In this document: one piece after another, positions 43,345-52,691 of the stretch | Layout: each line of letters starts with the position of its first letter | How positions within the stretch are numbered: the stretch's first letter is position 1 | Assembly: GCF_943192995.1 (NCBI RefSeq) | Contig: NZ_CALPCP010000008.1 | Location: forward strand, 79,018-143,017 | Length of the DNA stretch: 64,000 bases | Direction: 5' to 3' | Origin: Flintibacter muris | GTDB lineage: Bacteria; Bacillota; Clostridia; Oscillospirales; Oscillospiraceae | Translations under genes and position numbers: made by a program | Notes under the pieces: model-generated | Databases searched by the model: none | Told to the model about the DNA's origin: nothing | The model's input: only the letters and a program-made list of their open reading frames with translations

Positions 43345-43661
43345 ACCCTCACCTCATCTCTGGGCCGGAGTATCGCCCACCAGTGGGGGCATACTCCCTC
43401 CCCCATCAGGTGGGCAGACTGCACCTGGTACTCCTTTCCCTTCCACTCCACCAGAGTATCCGGGCCGAGGGGCTGTTCCGCAGGCCCCAAATAGAGCAGC
43501 CGCTCCTGCCTGCCTACTCCCAGCGGAGTGGAAATCTCCTGATCCCGTCCCCGATCCAGAACGGGCTGGATAAGGGCCCGAAGGGTGCTGTCCACACCCG
43601 CCCCGCGCAGGGTCACCGCCTGGCCGAAGCGGGCCAAAATATCTCTCCACTCCTGTTCCAC
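43341..43661 (-). CDS. Phage head-closure/stopper-like protein
   Basis: A 106-aa beta-rich protein (GQAVTLRGAGVDSTLRALIQ; LVEWKGKEYQVQSAHLMGEG) resembling small head-tail joining stoppers. It starts at a GTG after GGAAGG and overlaps the previous gene by 1 nt. Confidence 0.7.
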   Translation of the reverse strand: MEQEWRDILARFGQAVTLRGAGVDSTLRALIQPVLDRGRDQEISTPLGVGRQERLLYLGPAEQPLGPDTLVEWKGKEYQVQSAHLMGEGVCPHWWAILRPRDEVRV

Positions 43662-44026
43662 TATCCTTCCACCCCCTGAAACACAAAGCCGTCATCCCTC
43701 AGCCAGGGGGCCAGCAGCCTGTCCGCCTGCGCGGACAGATCTTTACCCGCTCCGCCGCTCCCGGCCTCCTTCCGGATAGTCAGCTCCCCGGCGGTAAAGG
43801 AGGTCACATCGCTTCCGCCGCCCCCGCCTGTCATTCCGGACAGCCTGTCCATAGCGGTCATGGCGGCGGCCAGGGGAAAGGCGGGGCCGCAGTCCTCCGG
43901 GCACGCGCCGTCCCTTAATCTGTCAGCCAGCTGCCCGCAAACCGCCTGGATCAGGGGGAGCAGCAGCTCCTCCTGATCCTCCGCCGCCCCCATTGCCCTG
44001 CAAAGGGCCATAATCTCCCCGGTCAT
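43661..44026 (-). CDS. Phage head-tail connector protein
   Basis: A 121-aa helical protein (MALCRAMGAAEDQEELLLPL; AAAMTAMDRLSGMTGGGGGS) like gp6/gp15 adaptors that ring the portal. It begins immediately after the capsid stop (GGAG site inside the capsid end). Confidence 0.75.
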   Translation of the reverse strand: MTGEIMALCRAMGAAEDQEELLLPLIQAVCGQLADRLRDGACPEDCGPAFPLAAAMTAMDRLSGMTGGGGGSDVTSFTAGELTIRKEAGSGGAGKDLSAQADRLLAPWLRDDGFVFQGVEG

Positions 44027-44027
44027 C

Positions 44028-45038
44028 TCACAGCTCCAGCACCCGGCTGGCCTCGGGGAACACCTTGGCAAAGCCGCTGACGGTGGTAATCGCCGCCCGC
44101 TCCAGCTGGCGGTCAATCAGCTTGTCATACTCCACCATCACCTCGCCGCTCTGTACCATTTCCAGGGCGAAACGCCTGTCCAGACCCACAGCGGTCTTTT
44201 CAGGCAGCACGCTGGTGCGCAGCAGCGCGGCCCCCAGCGGGGTAGCCAGCTTGCCTGTACCCTGGAAGTTGAGGCCGGTGAGCGGATTCTGGAATTCAGG
44301 CAGCTTCAGCATCTGGAGCATCACATCACCAGAAACCAGCAGAGTGTTCATCACATAGGGGTCAAATTTGGCCCAGAAGTCCACCAGAGCGCTGTAATCC
44401 AAAGTGCCTCCGGCCAGCGCAATCCTCTCCGCAGGGTTCTCGTTGCCGTCACCGTTTATGAGCACCTCCACCGCGTCCTCCAGGTGGGTGCGGGCAATGT
44501 GGGCGCCGATCTGCCGCAGGGTGACGGAAAACAGATCCAGCTTCTGAAAGCGGATGGCCTCATAGGTGGCCACCAGCATACGCCCCCGCTTGTGGAGCTT
44601 CACCAGGTTGGCCTGAACCTTGATGGTGGTCTCCGGGATGGCGGCTCCCTCCTCCACCCCCTTGAGCTCCTTCTCCTCTCCGGATGCCTCCGAAGTGATG
44701 GAGCGGTAGTCCATTCCGTCAATGGTGGTGACGGCGGCTGTAATCTGGGGCAGAATGTCCCCCTCCTCCATCCCCTGGCGGACCGTGCGGGAAATGTACT
44801 CAGGGAACAGCACAGCGGCATCGGAGGTACGGAAGAACTTTTCCACCACGTCGCTGCCCGCGCCCTTCACCTTGATATCAAAGCGCTTGAGCTGACGCTG
44901 AAAGGCGTCCAGCCCCTCCAGACTGGTGCCCTTATAGCGCTCACTGGGGTCCAGACTCTCCAGCACCTGGCTGAAAGACCGGCCCGCCTCCTGATACATA
45001 CCCTTGTCCAGCTTCAAATTGTCGTAATAATATGCCAT
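44028..45038 (-). CDS. Major capsid protein
   Basis: A 336-aa HK97-fold-like coat protein. The spine-helix region is DAFQRQLKRFDIKVKGAGSD and the later domain contains HKRGRMLVATYEAIRFQKLD and LEDAVEVLINGDG. It follows the protease gene with a short gap, the standard head-gene order. The ATG follows GGAGGG. Confidence 0.87.
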   Translation of the reverse strand: MAYYYDNLKLDKGMYQEAGRSFSQVLESLDPSERYKGTSLEGLDAFQRQLKRFDIKVKGAGSDVVEKFFRTSDAAVLFPEYISRTVRQGMEEGDILPQITAAVTTIDGMDYRSITSEASGEEKELKGVEEGAAIPETTIKVQANLVKLHKRGRMLVATYEAIRFQKLDLFSVTLRQIGAHIARTHLEDAVEVLINGDGNENPAERIALAGGTLDYSALVDFWAKFDPYVMNTLLVSGDVMLQMLKLPEFQNPLTGLNFQGTGKLATPLGAALLRTSVLPEKTAVGLDRRFALEMVQSGEVMVEYDKLIDRQLERAAITTVSGFAKVFPEASRVLEL

Positions 45039-45104
45039 GTTTTATCCCTCCTGTTTTGATTGAAAGCTCTTTCGTCCCGCCCGCGGGCGAACTGTATAAA
45101 GTCA

Positions 45105-46001
45105 TCACGCCAAAAAGGCCCTGTTTTCCTCGTCAAACGCGGCGCTTCCTGCCTCATACTGCAGCTGGGTCTTCAGCGGAAATTTCTCCCCTGTCCGGCG
45201 GGCGAAGGATTTCTTCAGCTCCTCCAGCTCAGCGGGCGACAGCTTGTCTGTCAGTGACTTCACAGCCCGTCCATCCAGCTCCCGGTCGGCCAGCAGGGCC
45301 AGGCGGACCACCTCGCCCCGGAGGTTTTCCAGATACTTCCGTCCCAGAGCGGCCTCCTCCTCCAGCCGCGCCATGGCCTGACCGCCTCCCCGCCGGGCGG
45401 ACTTCACCACCCCGGCCATAGGCTGAGCGGGCACCGCCACAAAGGAGAACTCATAGGCGTCGCTGGCCCCCTCCAGCTCGGCCCAGCACAGCTGTCCGCC
45501 GTACTCCTGCCCCTTTTCGTGCCCGCAGTCGGTCACAGTCCGGTCGCAGCCGCAGACAGAGCAGATGGAGCGCTCCACCGAGCATCCCACGCTGACCTCC
45601 TTTTTGATGCCCCCCTCAATCTCGGCAATCAGATCCCTGCTGCTGCCGGTACACACCATATAGGCGTACCCTTTCAGCCAGCAGTAGCCGTCCCCGGCCC
45701 TGGTCAGCCGCTCCGGTTCCCGAATCACCTCTGTTTTGTAGATCCGGGCCGCCTGTCCCCTGGCCGACCACTGGTGGTCAAAGATGCCGCTCTTTCCGAC
45801 AAACATGGGGGCCAGCTCCTCCAGAGTCTGGGGTAAAAACCGCTCAAAATCCCGGTCAATCTCGTTGTCGCACAGCCGCACTGAGAAGGTGTACACCTCC
45901 TCCCGGGCCAAAGGCCGCCGGGCCAGAGCCCCGATCAGCTCCAGATCGCCCGCTGCCAGGGCGGCTCCCTCGCCGCCCACTGTCTCCTTAATGATTTTCA
46001 T
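45105..46001 (-). CDS. Prohead protease/scaffold-like protein
   Basis: A 298-aa protein whose first ~200 residues resemble HK97-type prohead proteases (FVGKSGIFDHQWSARGQAAR; IKKEVSVGCSVERS; EFSFVAVPAQPMAG). A cysteine cluster (CSVCGCDRTVTDCG) may bind zinc. The last ~90 residues are helical and basic, as expected for a fused scaffold. Overlaps the portal by 4 nt. Confidence 0.8.
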   Translation of the reverse strand: MKIIKETVGGEGAALAAGDLELIGALARRPLAREEVYTFSVRLCDNEIDRDFERFLPQTLEELAPMFVGKSGIFDHQWSARGQAARIYKTEVIREPERLTRAGDGYCWLKGYAYMVCTGSSRDLIAEIEGGIKKEVSVGCSVERSICSVCGCDRTVTDCGHEKGQEYGGQLCWAELEGASDAYEFSFVAVPAQPMAGVVKSARRGGGQAMARLEEEAALGRKYLENLRGEVVRLALLADRELDGRAVKSLTDKLSPAELEELKKSFARRTGEKFPLKTQLQYEAGSAAFDEENRAFLA

Positions 46002-47134
46002 GCTTCCCTCCTCAATTTTTCCGCCTGAGCCCGGTATAGCTCTGCTCTGGCCTCCTCCACAATGTCCTGCAGGTTAATGTCATCCCAGACAATCTCCGCC
46101 TTCTCCCCAAACCCGTGGAGCCGCAGCCACAGCTCGGCCGCCCGGCACAAAGCGGGCTCCACACAGCGGCGGATGGCGCTCACCTCACTGGTGAGCATAT
46201 CTGCCTGCTGGGCGCTCATCCGCTCGGTGGACGACCAGGACAGCCCCAGCATAAAGGGGGGAATCCCCGTCCGGGCCACCAGCTGCTCCAAAATCTGCCT
46301 CACGGGAATCTCGCTGTCCAGAATCTGGCTGTCGGCGCCGATGACCTTAATGTCCACATCGCCCACCGCCACAAAATCCCGCACGCTTCCCTCCCGTCCC
46401 GCCTGCATGGCGGTGGACCACTCCTGGGCAAGAAGTCCGCACCGCTCCTGGGCAAAGGCCTCCTCACCCTCTCCCGGCCTGCACACCACGGCAAAGCGGA
46501 GGCTGCCCGCCCGCTCCCAGTTCTGGCCGGTGGCCTGAAAAATCTTCAGCAGAATCCCGGCCATAAAGGGCATGGACCGCAGCAGCGACACTCCACAGGG
46601 GGCATCCCCCGTGGGCTGAAAGGGGGTAAACAGCAGCAGATCCTGCCAGGGCAGCTCCCGATTGTCTCCCGTCCCGGCCCTGCACAGCCGAAAGTCCAGG
46701 GGGCTATCCCCCAGCTTGACCTCTACCTGTTCCGGGTCAGCGCACAGCAGCGCGGCGATATCCTTCCCATCCCCGGTCAGCACAACCTCACCCAGGGCAT
46801 GGCCGCAGGTAAACAGATCATCCAGGTAGCGGTCCAAAAAGGCCTGCACTCCCCGTTGGCCCCAGCCCACATCCACCGTCCGAAAGAACTCCTCCAGCCC
46901 CGCCTGAGCCTGCCTGTTCTCACACCGGACACCCACCCCGCCGCACAGCCGGGTCAGCTTCCAGATGGCGGCGTCCACAATGGGCACCCCCTCCCGGATA
47001 GCCCGGTACAAGGCAATCTCCCCGGCGCGCAGGGGGACGTACCGGTCCAGCACCCCAAAGGGGTGGCCTTCGCTCCGCCTCACCTGCACCACAGGCGCAG
47101 GGGGCTCCCTCCGTTTTTGCTTCCACCACTTCAT
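45998..47134 (-). CDS. Phage portal protein
   Basis: A 378-aa portal. Conserved elements include the N-terminal WKQKRREPPAP leader, PIVDAAIWKLTRLCGGVGVR, and the C-terminal GIPPFMLGLSWSSTERMSAQ with a following helix. The twelve-subunit portal is the DNA gate of the head. The ATG follows GGAGGAAG. Confidence 0.88.
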   Translation of the reverse strand: MKWWKQKRREPPAPVVQVRRSEGHPFGVLDRYVPLRAGEIALYRAIREGVPIVDAAIWKLTRLCGGVGVRCENRQAQAGLEEFFRTVDVGWGQRGVQAFLDRYLDDLFTCGHALGEVVLTGDGKDIAALLCADPEQVEVKLGDSPLDFRLCRAGTGDNRELPWQDLLLFTPFQPTGDAPCGVSLLRSMPFMAGILLKIFQATGQNWERAGSLRFAVVCRPGEGEEAFAQERCGLLAQEWSTAMQAGREGSVRDFVAVGDVDIKVIGADSQILDSEIPVRQILEQLVARTGIPPFMLGLSWSSTERMSAQQADMLTSEVSAIRRCVEPALCRAAELWLRLHGFGEKAEIVWDDINLQDIVEEARAELYRAQAEKLRREA

Positions 47135-47164
47135 GTACTTCCTCCTTTATTTCTGATCGTCCCG

Positions 47165-47312
47165 CCCGCAGGCGGGCAAAGCCTCCCTTCGCAAAGGGAG
47201 GCGGCGCCGGCTGAAAGCCGGTGACGGAGGGTTTTCCTGCCAAGACGCAATGCCCCTTTTGGACCCCCCACCCGCTTCGCGTCAGCCCCCTTTGCGAAGG
47301 GGACCTTTTGCG
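47165..47312. repeat. CTCCCTT/AAGGGAG dispersed repeat, copy 2
   Basis: GCCTCCCTTCGCAAAGGGAGGC, then GCCGGCTGAAAGCCGG and GACGGAGGG, then a second G/C-rich module with CCCCCTTTGCGAAGGGG. It sits between the portal and terminase genes, splitting the phage operon. Confidence 0.75.
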
Positions 47313-47317
47313 TAAAG

Positions 47318-48568
47318 CTAAAACGCCCCTCGCTCCACGCACCCGGCGCACACCCCGCCCCGGCTCTCCTTCCCGGCCACGGTAGCGGCAAAATACCGGA
47401 TCTCGTCCATGGCGTGGTCGTGCTCCTTGCGCACCTGGTCCTGTCCCTGCGCCCGGTCATCCCACCGGTACAGGGAGAACTCCCGGATGGCGTCCTTGCA
47501 GCCTTTGCAAATTACAATCCTGCCGCTTTTCAGCAGCTGAGCGGTAAGCCGAATTCCGGACAGCACCTGGTTGTCCGCCTTTCTCACCCGCCAGCCCCGG
47601 CGGCGCAGGGTTTCGCAGAAGCTGGCCGCCGAGGGGTCGGCCACCACCGCCCGGACGTTCCGCCCTCCGGCCAGCCTGGCCAGCTCATTGGCATACTCCT
47701 CATCGGTCTTCTGCCTTCTCATGGCCCGGGCGTCGTAGTAATACTCGTCCACCCGGTACCACACCCCATTTTTCCTCCCCCACAGCCCCATGGACGTGGG
47801 ATTGGAGGTGCCGTAGTCGCAGGAGATGTACCACTCTTCAAGCTCCCCCTCCGGAACATCCCGGACAAAGCTCTCGTCAAAGAAGTCATACACCAGCCCC
47901 TCAGCGGCCACCCACTCCCCCAGTACAAACCGGCGGTAGAAGGTCCCCTGAAAGGTGTTGGCGTACCGCTCCCGCACCTGGGGAGACAGCCCCGGGTTGT
48001 CCTCCATGGTAAACTGAAGCCGCAGGGCGTTTTTTTCCTCCGCCTTGCACACCCACTCCTGATAAAACCAGTGGGCGGGGGACTCCGGGTTGCAGGAGAA
48101 CCACAGTCTGCTCCCCGCAACCGAGCACCGGGCGGCGGCCTGCTCCACAAAGGACCGGGGCATCAGCGCCGCCTCGTCCAGCAGAGCCCCCGCCAGTGTA
48201 ATGCCCTGGATGAGGGCGGCGGAGCTCTCATCCTTGCCTCCAAAGAGGTAGAAGGAATTTCTCCGTCCGCCCAGCTTCACCCGAATCACGTTTTTGCTCA
48301 CCTTCTGCTCACACCGGAACCCCATTCCCTCCAGCAGGGGAATCAGCTCAGACAGCATATTTCTCCTCACCGACTGGATGGTCCGCCCGCACAGGGCAAA
48401 ATTCCGGTTTTGAAAGGAGCTCATAGCCCAGCAGAAGAAGGAAAGGCCGGTACACAGCGTCTTGCCGCTGCGCACCGCCCCGTCACAGATAACGGCCTGC
48501 CTCTCCCTGTCCGGGGAGCCGGGCCGCCACCAGGTAAGCACCCGCCTTTGCTTTTCAGAAAAAACCAA
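47318..48568 (-). CDS. Terminase large subunit (PBSX family)
   Basis: A 416-aa packaging ATPase/nuclease. Walker A-like CDGAVRSGKT lies near residue 28, with GALLDEAALM (Walker B) and, in the nuclease half, ISCDYGTSNPTSMGLW and VVADPSAASF acidic sites. Start chosen at TTG 48568 (GGGGGG site), which overlaps the small-subunit stop; longer readings upstream are in the wrong composition. The C-terminus carries CAGC. Confidence 0.9.
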   Translation of the reverse strand: MVFSEKQRRVLTWWRPGSPDRERQAVICDGAVRSGKTLCTGLSFFCWAMSSFQNRNFALCGRTIQSVRRNMLSELIPLLEGMGFRCEQKVSKNVIRVKLGGRRNSFYLFGGKDESSAALIQGITLAGALLDEAALMPRSFVEQAAARCSVAGSRLWFSCNPESPAHWFYQEWVCKAEEKNALRLQFTMEDNPGLSPQVRERYANTFQGTFYRRFVLGEWVAAEGLVYDFFDESFVRDVPEGELEEWYISCDYGTSNPTSMGLWGRKNGVWYRVDEYYYDARAMRRQKTDEEYANELARLAGGRNVRAVVADPSAASFCETLRRRGWRVRKADNQVLSGIRLTAQLLKSGRIVICKGCKDAIREFSLYRWDDRAQGQDQVRKEHDHAMDEIRYFAATVAGKESRGGVCAGCVERGAF

Positions 48569-48569
48569 C

Positions 48570-48869
48570 CTATCCCCCCTGTCCCTCCATGGCCTGGAGG
48601 AAGCGGTCCACCTGGTCCTCGCCGCTGTGGTCCACCGTGTCCAGCAGCCGCTCCAGCAGCCGCCCCCGGTCCACAAATCTCAGCTCCACCACGCCGCTGC
48701 TTCCCCGCTTGAATTCGGTGAGGGCGTCCAGGTCCAGCCCGTCGGTCCCGCACCACTCCTCAGGCGGAAAGCAGGCCAGCTTGACAGCGTCTCCCGCCCC
48801 CGCGTTGGCCAGCTTCCACATCCGCCTGATAATCTGCTCCCTGTCCGGAAGCCCTTTCGCTTTCGCCAC
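48570..48869 (-). CDS. Putative terminase small subunit
   Basis: A 99-aa helical, acidic protein (AKAKGLPDREQIIRRMWKLA; LLDTVDHSGEDQVDRFLQAM) directly before the large terminase. Start chosen at GTG 48869, 6 nt after AAGGAGG. Function is assigned by position and size. Confidence 0.7.
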   Translation of the reverse strand: MAKAKGLPDREQIIRRMWKLANAGAGDAVKLACFPPEEWCGTDGLDLDALTEFKRGSSGVVELRFVDRGRLLERLLDTVDHSGEDQVDRFLQAMEGQGG

Positions 48870-49176
48870 ATCATCCCTCCTTACACCCATAGCGGTTTGG
48901 GGATAAAAGTTGTACGTTTTCATGCACCGAACAAAAAATTTTTTCTTCTCACTGTTTTTCGCTCTCTTTCTCGTCCGCCGCAGGCTATAGTCAAATGAAT
49001 CATGCTTCCCGCCTCTGCAGGCCTGATGTCAACTACAGCAATTCTGACGATTGCTATAGTTTGAACCCCATCAAACCCCAAAAGAAAAAATTTCCTGTCG
49101 CTGGCGGCGCATAGAAAAAAGTCCCGCTCCACATCCTGACCATACCCGCAAATTCATGGATCAGGAGGAATCCTTT
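48870..49176. repeat. Intergenic region with an inverted copy of the AGCAATC repeat
   Basis: Between divergent operons. On the minus strand it contains CTATAGCAATCGTCAGAATT (within 49031-49060), matching the module at 19621 and 32138. No clear promoter was recognised for the phage operon, and no gene is credible. Confidence 0.6.
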
Positions 49177-50328
49177 ATGAAAAAATCCCTGTCACTTTTG
49201 CTGGCCGCGTGTATGCTCACCGCCGCGGTGTTCCCGTCCGGAGCCGCTCCGGCGGCGGACAGCGGCCTGTCTCTCTCCTGCGCCTCCGCCGTACTGATGG
49301 AAAAGGAGACGGGCGCCTTCCTCCTGGAGGAAAACGCCCACGAGCAGCTGGAGCCGGCCAGCGTCACCAAGATCATGACCCTTCTTCTGGTGATGGAGGC
49401 GGTGGACTCCGGCCAGCTGTCCAAGGACGACCCGGTCACCGTCTCCGCCTACGCCGCCGGCATGGGCGGCTCCCAGGTCTACCTGGAGGAGGGGGAGCAG
49501 ATGCCCGTGTCCGAGATGATTAAATGCGTCACCGTGGTCTCAGGCAACGACTGCGCCGTGGCCCTGGCCGAGCATCTGGCGGGCAGCGAGGGGGCCTTTG
49601 TCACCCGGATGAACCAGCGGGCCCAGGAGCTGGGCATGACCGACACCACTTTTTTAAACTGCACCGGCCTGCCCGCCCAGGGCCACATCACCAGCGCCCA
49701 CGATATCGCCCTGATGTCCCGTGAGCTGATTTTGAACCACCCCTCCATTCGGGAGTACACTACCATCTGGATGGACTCCATCCGAAACGGCGAATTCGGC
49801 CTGACCAACACCAACCGCCTGGTCCGCTTCTACCAGGGGGCCACCGGCCTGAAAACCGGCTACACCAGCTCCGCCCACTACTGTATGTCGGCCACTGCCG
49901 AGCGGGACGGCATGGAGTTGATCGCGGTGGTGATGAAATCCCCCACCAGCAACCAGCGCTTTGACGACGCCAAGGCCCTTTTGGACTACGGCTTTGCCAA
50001 CTACACCATGGTCCCCGTCTACCCGGACGCCCCTCTGGCCCCGGTGGACGTCCTTCTGGGCGCTCAGGCCCAGGTCCAGCCCCAGCCGGAGCGGGACTGC
50101 CGCCTTCTGGTCCACAAGGGTGAGGAGAACCTGGTAAACACCAGGCTCTCCATGGCCCAGGATGTGGAGGCCCCAGTGGAACAGGGCCAGATTCTGGGAC
50201 AGCTGGAGATCTACGTGGGGGATGAGCTTCGTGACACCATTCCCATCCTATCCACCCAGCAGGTAGACCGCCTGTCCATCCCAGGCATCTTCACCCGCAT
50301 GCTCAGCAAGCTGCTCATGGCGGACTGA
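49177..50328 (+). CDS. D-alanyl-D-alanine carboxypeptidase (DacF-like PBP)
   Basis: A 383-aa secreted class-A low-mass PBP. Signal peptide KKSLSLLLAACMLTAAVFPS; active-site SxxK in ASVTKIMT; SGN at VVSGNDC; KTG at LKTGYTSSA. It trims the terminal D-Ala of peptidoglycan stem peptides at the outer membrane surface. A C-terminal beta domain (about 275-370) and an amphipathic end (MLSKLLMAD) for membrane contact are present. ATG 49177 after AGGAGG. Confidence 0.95.
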   Translation: MKKSLSLLLAACMLTAAVFPSGAAPAADSGLSLSCASAVLMEKETGAFLLEENAHEQLEPASVTKIMTLLLVMEAVDSGQLSKDDPVTVSAYAAGMGGSQVYLEEGEQMPVSEMIKCVTVVSGNDCAVALAEHLAGSEGAFVTRMNQRAQELGMTDTTFLNCTGLPAQGHITSAHDIALMSRELILNHPSIREYTTIWMDSIRNGEFGLTNTNRLVRFYQGATGLKTGYTSSAHYCMSATAERDGMELIAVVMKSPTSNQRFDDAKALLDYGFANYTMVPVYPDAPLAPVDVLLGAQAQVQPQPERDCRLLVHKGEENLVNTRLSMAQDVEAPVEQGQILGQLEIYVGDELRDTIPILSTQQVDRLSIPGIFTRMLSKLLMAD

Positions 50329-50532
50329 CCGCCATCCCTCACCCTATCCTGTAGGGCGGGACGACCTTGGCCCGCCGCCGTCTCGAAATGGACTCCATCA
50401 CCGAACGGCGCGCCGGGTCGTCGCGCCCTGCAAAATTGGGATGGCCCGCCCAAGGGGCGGGCCATCCCCCTCCACTCCTTGCCGCGCCCGGAATTTCTTT
50501 TCAATTTCCCCCCTGGTTTTCCACTATTTTAC
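50329..50532. repeat. Intergenic palindromes after the carboxypeptidase
   Basis: GTAGGGCGGGACGACC..GGGTCGTCGCGCCCTGC (about 50352-50432), then GGATGGCCCGCCC/GGGCGGGCCATCC (about 50439-50469), probably acting as terminators. No gene. Confidence 0.6.
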
Positions 50533-50561
50533 TTGACGCTTCTTTCCTATTGTTGTATAAT
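50533..50561 (+). promoter_or_regulatory. Promoter of the glycogen operon
   Basis: TTGACG (50533-50538), 17-nt spacer, TATAAT (50556-50561), about 85 nt before the glgB start. Confidence 0.8.
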
Positions 50562-50649
50562 TTTTATAAATATATCCAAGTACACCCGACAGTCCCTTGT
50601 TGGTTTTGGCTGACAAGAGGCTTCCAAAAGATTCCACGAGGTGATAAAT

Positions 50650-52689
50650 ATGTCCAAATACCAAGAAAAACTCTCCTCCAACGACCTTTTTTTGGAGCTT
50701 GAGGCCTTTTCCGAGGGCCGCTCCACCCACGCCTGGAAGTGCTTAGGCGCCCATCCTGTCAAGGATGAGAACGGCGTTGAGGGCTACCTGTTCCGGGTCT
50801 GGGCTCCCAACGCGCCCAAGGTTACCGTCATCGGCGACTTCAACAACTGGGATCTGGAAGCAACCCCCATGTCCAAGGTGGAAGGAGGCATCTGGGAGGC
50901 ATTCCTCCCCGGCCTGAACCGGTACGATGCCTATCAGTACGCCATACATAAGGCGGACGGCAGCGGCTTCGTGGGCAAGGTCGACCCCTACGGCTTCCAC
51001 GCCGCCACCCGGCCCGACGTATCCACCAAGATCTACGACCTGGACACCGGCTACCAGTGGGGCGACCAGGACTGGTTCACATTCCGCTCCAAAAATCCCC
51101 CTTACCGCCGGCCCATGAACATCTACGAGTGCCACCTGGGCTCCTGGCGGCGCACCGGTGAGGGCGAGTTCCTCAGCTACCGGGACATCACCTCCTATCT
51201 GGTCCCCTATGTCAAGGAGATGGGCTTTACCCATGTGGAGCTGCTCCCCGTCACCGAGCACCCTCTGGACGCCTCCTGGGGCTACCAGTGCACCGGCTAC
51301 TTCGCCGCCACCAGCCGCTTCGGCACCCCGGACGATCTGAAATATCTCATCGACCAGCTCCACCAGGCGGGCGTTGGCGTGATTATGGACTGGGTCCCCG
51401 CCCACTTCCCCCGGGACGCCTTCGGCCTGTATAACTTCGACGGCACCCCCACCTATGAGTACGCCGACCCCCGGAAGGGGGAGCATAAGGAGTGGGGCAC
51501 TGATGTGTTCGATTTTGGCCGGCCTGAGGTCCGCTCCTTCCTGTTCTCCTCGGCCATGTTCTGGCTGGAGGAGTACCACATGGACGGCCTGCGGGTAGAC
51601 GCGGTGTCCTCCATGCTCTATCTGGACTACAACCGGAAGGCCGGCGAGTGGATGCCCAATATAAACGGCGGCCACGAAAATCTGGAGGCCATCAAGTTCT
51701 TCCAGGACCTGAACACCGCCGTCTTCGCCGCCCACCCCGACGTGCTGATGATCGCTGAGGAGTCCACCGCCTGGCCCAAGGTGACCAAGCCTGTGGACGA
51801 CGGCGGCCTGGGCTTCAACTTCAAGTGGAACATGGGCTGGATGAACGACATCTGCCACTATATCAAGCTGGACCCCTACTTCCGTCAGTTCAACCACCGG
51901 GACATCACCTTCTCCCTGATGTACGCCTTCTCAGAGAACTATATCCTCCCCCTGTCCCATGACGAGGTGGTCCACATGAAGGGCTCTTTCTTCGGAAAGA
52001 TGCCCGGGGACAACCCCCAAAAGTTTGCCGGCGTCCGGGCCTTCTACACCTATATGATGACCCACCCCGGCAAAAAGCTCACCTTCATGGGCGCTGAGCT
52101 GGGCCAGTGGAACGAGTGGCACTACGAGTACTCCCTGGACTGGCACCTGCTGCAATACGCCCCCCACCGCCAGACCCAGGATTTCTTCAAGGCCATGAAC
52201 GCCTTCTACCTGGAAAACTCCCCCCTCTGGGACCAGGACGACTCCTGGCAGGGCTTCCAGTGGCTGTGCGCCGACGACAACAACGCCAACACCGTGGCCT
52301 TCCTGCGCTGGGACCGGAAGGGGACCCCTCTCATTGTGCTGTGCAACTTCTCCCCTGAGCACCGGGACGGCTACCGCGTAGGCGCTCCCTTCGGCGGCAC
52401 CTGGGCTGTGGCCTTCAACACCGACGACCCGGCCTACGGCGGCGAGGGTCTGGGCGACAAGGCCCCCATCAAAACCGAGAAGATCCCCTGCCACGACCAG
52501 CAGCAGTCCCTGGCGATCGACCTGCCCCCCATGTCCGCCGTCATCCTGCACTGCGTGCGCAAAAATCCCGTCCGTAAGCCCAAGGCCGAAAAGGCCCCCG
52601 CCAAGAAGGCCGCCTCCAAGGCCAAAAGTGAAAAATCCGCCGGGGACAAGCCCAAAAAGGCGTCCCGCTCCAAAAAGACGGAAAAATAA
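50650..52689 (+). CDS. glgB: 1,4-alpha-glucan branching enzyme with basic C-terminal tail
   Basis: A 679-aa GH13 enzyme that adds alpha-1,6 branches to glycogen. N-terminal CBM48 (FRVWAPNAPKVTVIGDFNNW), catalytic Asp in DGLRVDAVSSMLY, acid Glu in MIAEESTAW, and HDEVVHMKGS are present. After the normal end (~residue 637) comes a ~42-residue Lys/Ala-rich tail (KPKAEKAPAKKAASKAK..) unusual for GlgB. ATG 50650 after GAGGTG. First gene of the glycogen cluster. Confidence 0.96.
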   Translation: MSKYQEKLSSNDLFLELEAFSEGRSTHAWKCLGAHPVKDENGVEGYLFRVWAPNAPKVTVIGDFNNWDLEATPMSKVEGGIWEAFLPGLNRYDAYQYAIHKADGSGFVGKVDPYGFHAATRPDVSTKIYDLDTGYQWGDQDWFTFRSKNPPYRRPMNIYECHLGSWRRTGEGEFLSYRDITSYLVPYVKEMGFTHVELLPVTEHPLDASWGYQCTGYFAATSRFGTPDDLKYLIDQLHQAGVGVIMDWVPAHFPRDAFGLYNFDGTPTYEYADPRKGEHKEWGTDVFDFGRPEVRSFLFSSAMFWLEEYHMDGLRVDAVSSMLYLDYNRKAGEWMPNINGGHENLEAIKFFQDLNTAVFAAHPDVLMIAEESTAWPKVTKPVDDGGLGFNFKWNMGWMNDICHYIKLDPYFRQFNHRDITFSLMYAFSENYILPLSHDEVVHMKGSFFGKMPGDNPQKFAGVRAFYTYMMTHPGKKLTFMGAELGQWNEWHYEYSLDWHLLQYAPHRQTQDFFKAMNAFYLENSPLWDQDDSWQGFQWLCADDNNANTVAFLRWDRKGTPLIVLCNFSPEHRDGYRVGAPFGGTWAVAFNTDDPAYGGEGLGDKAPIKTEKIPCHDQQQSLAIDLPPMSAVILHCVRKNPVRKPKAEKAPAKKAASKAKSEKSAGDKPKKASRSKKTEK

Positions 52690-52691
52690 GC

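Larger units (their letters stand above)
36001..48869 (-). mobile_element. Domesticated PBSX-like prophage (head plus contractile tail)
   Basis: Eighteen tightly spaced minus-strand genes from terminase to the XkdU-like baseplate gene, about 12.9 kb. Head, connector, sheath, tube, chaperone and baseplate genes are all present. No integrase, repressor, replication, lysis or tail-fibre gene and no long tape measure are seen. Base composition matches the host, and there are no visible att sites. A GTA-like particle, a PBSX-type bacteriocin or a short contractile device are the main options. Confidence 0.85.

Noticed and set aside
48920..49132. 70-codon minus-strand frame upstream of the terminase
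   Set aside because: It consists of the dispersed AGCAATC repeat and flanks, without a ribosome site.
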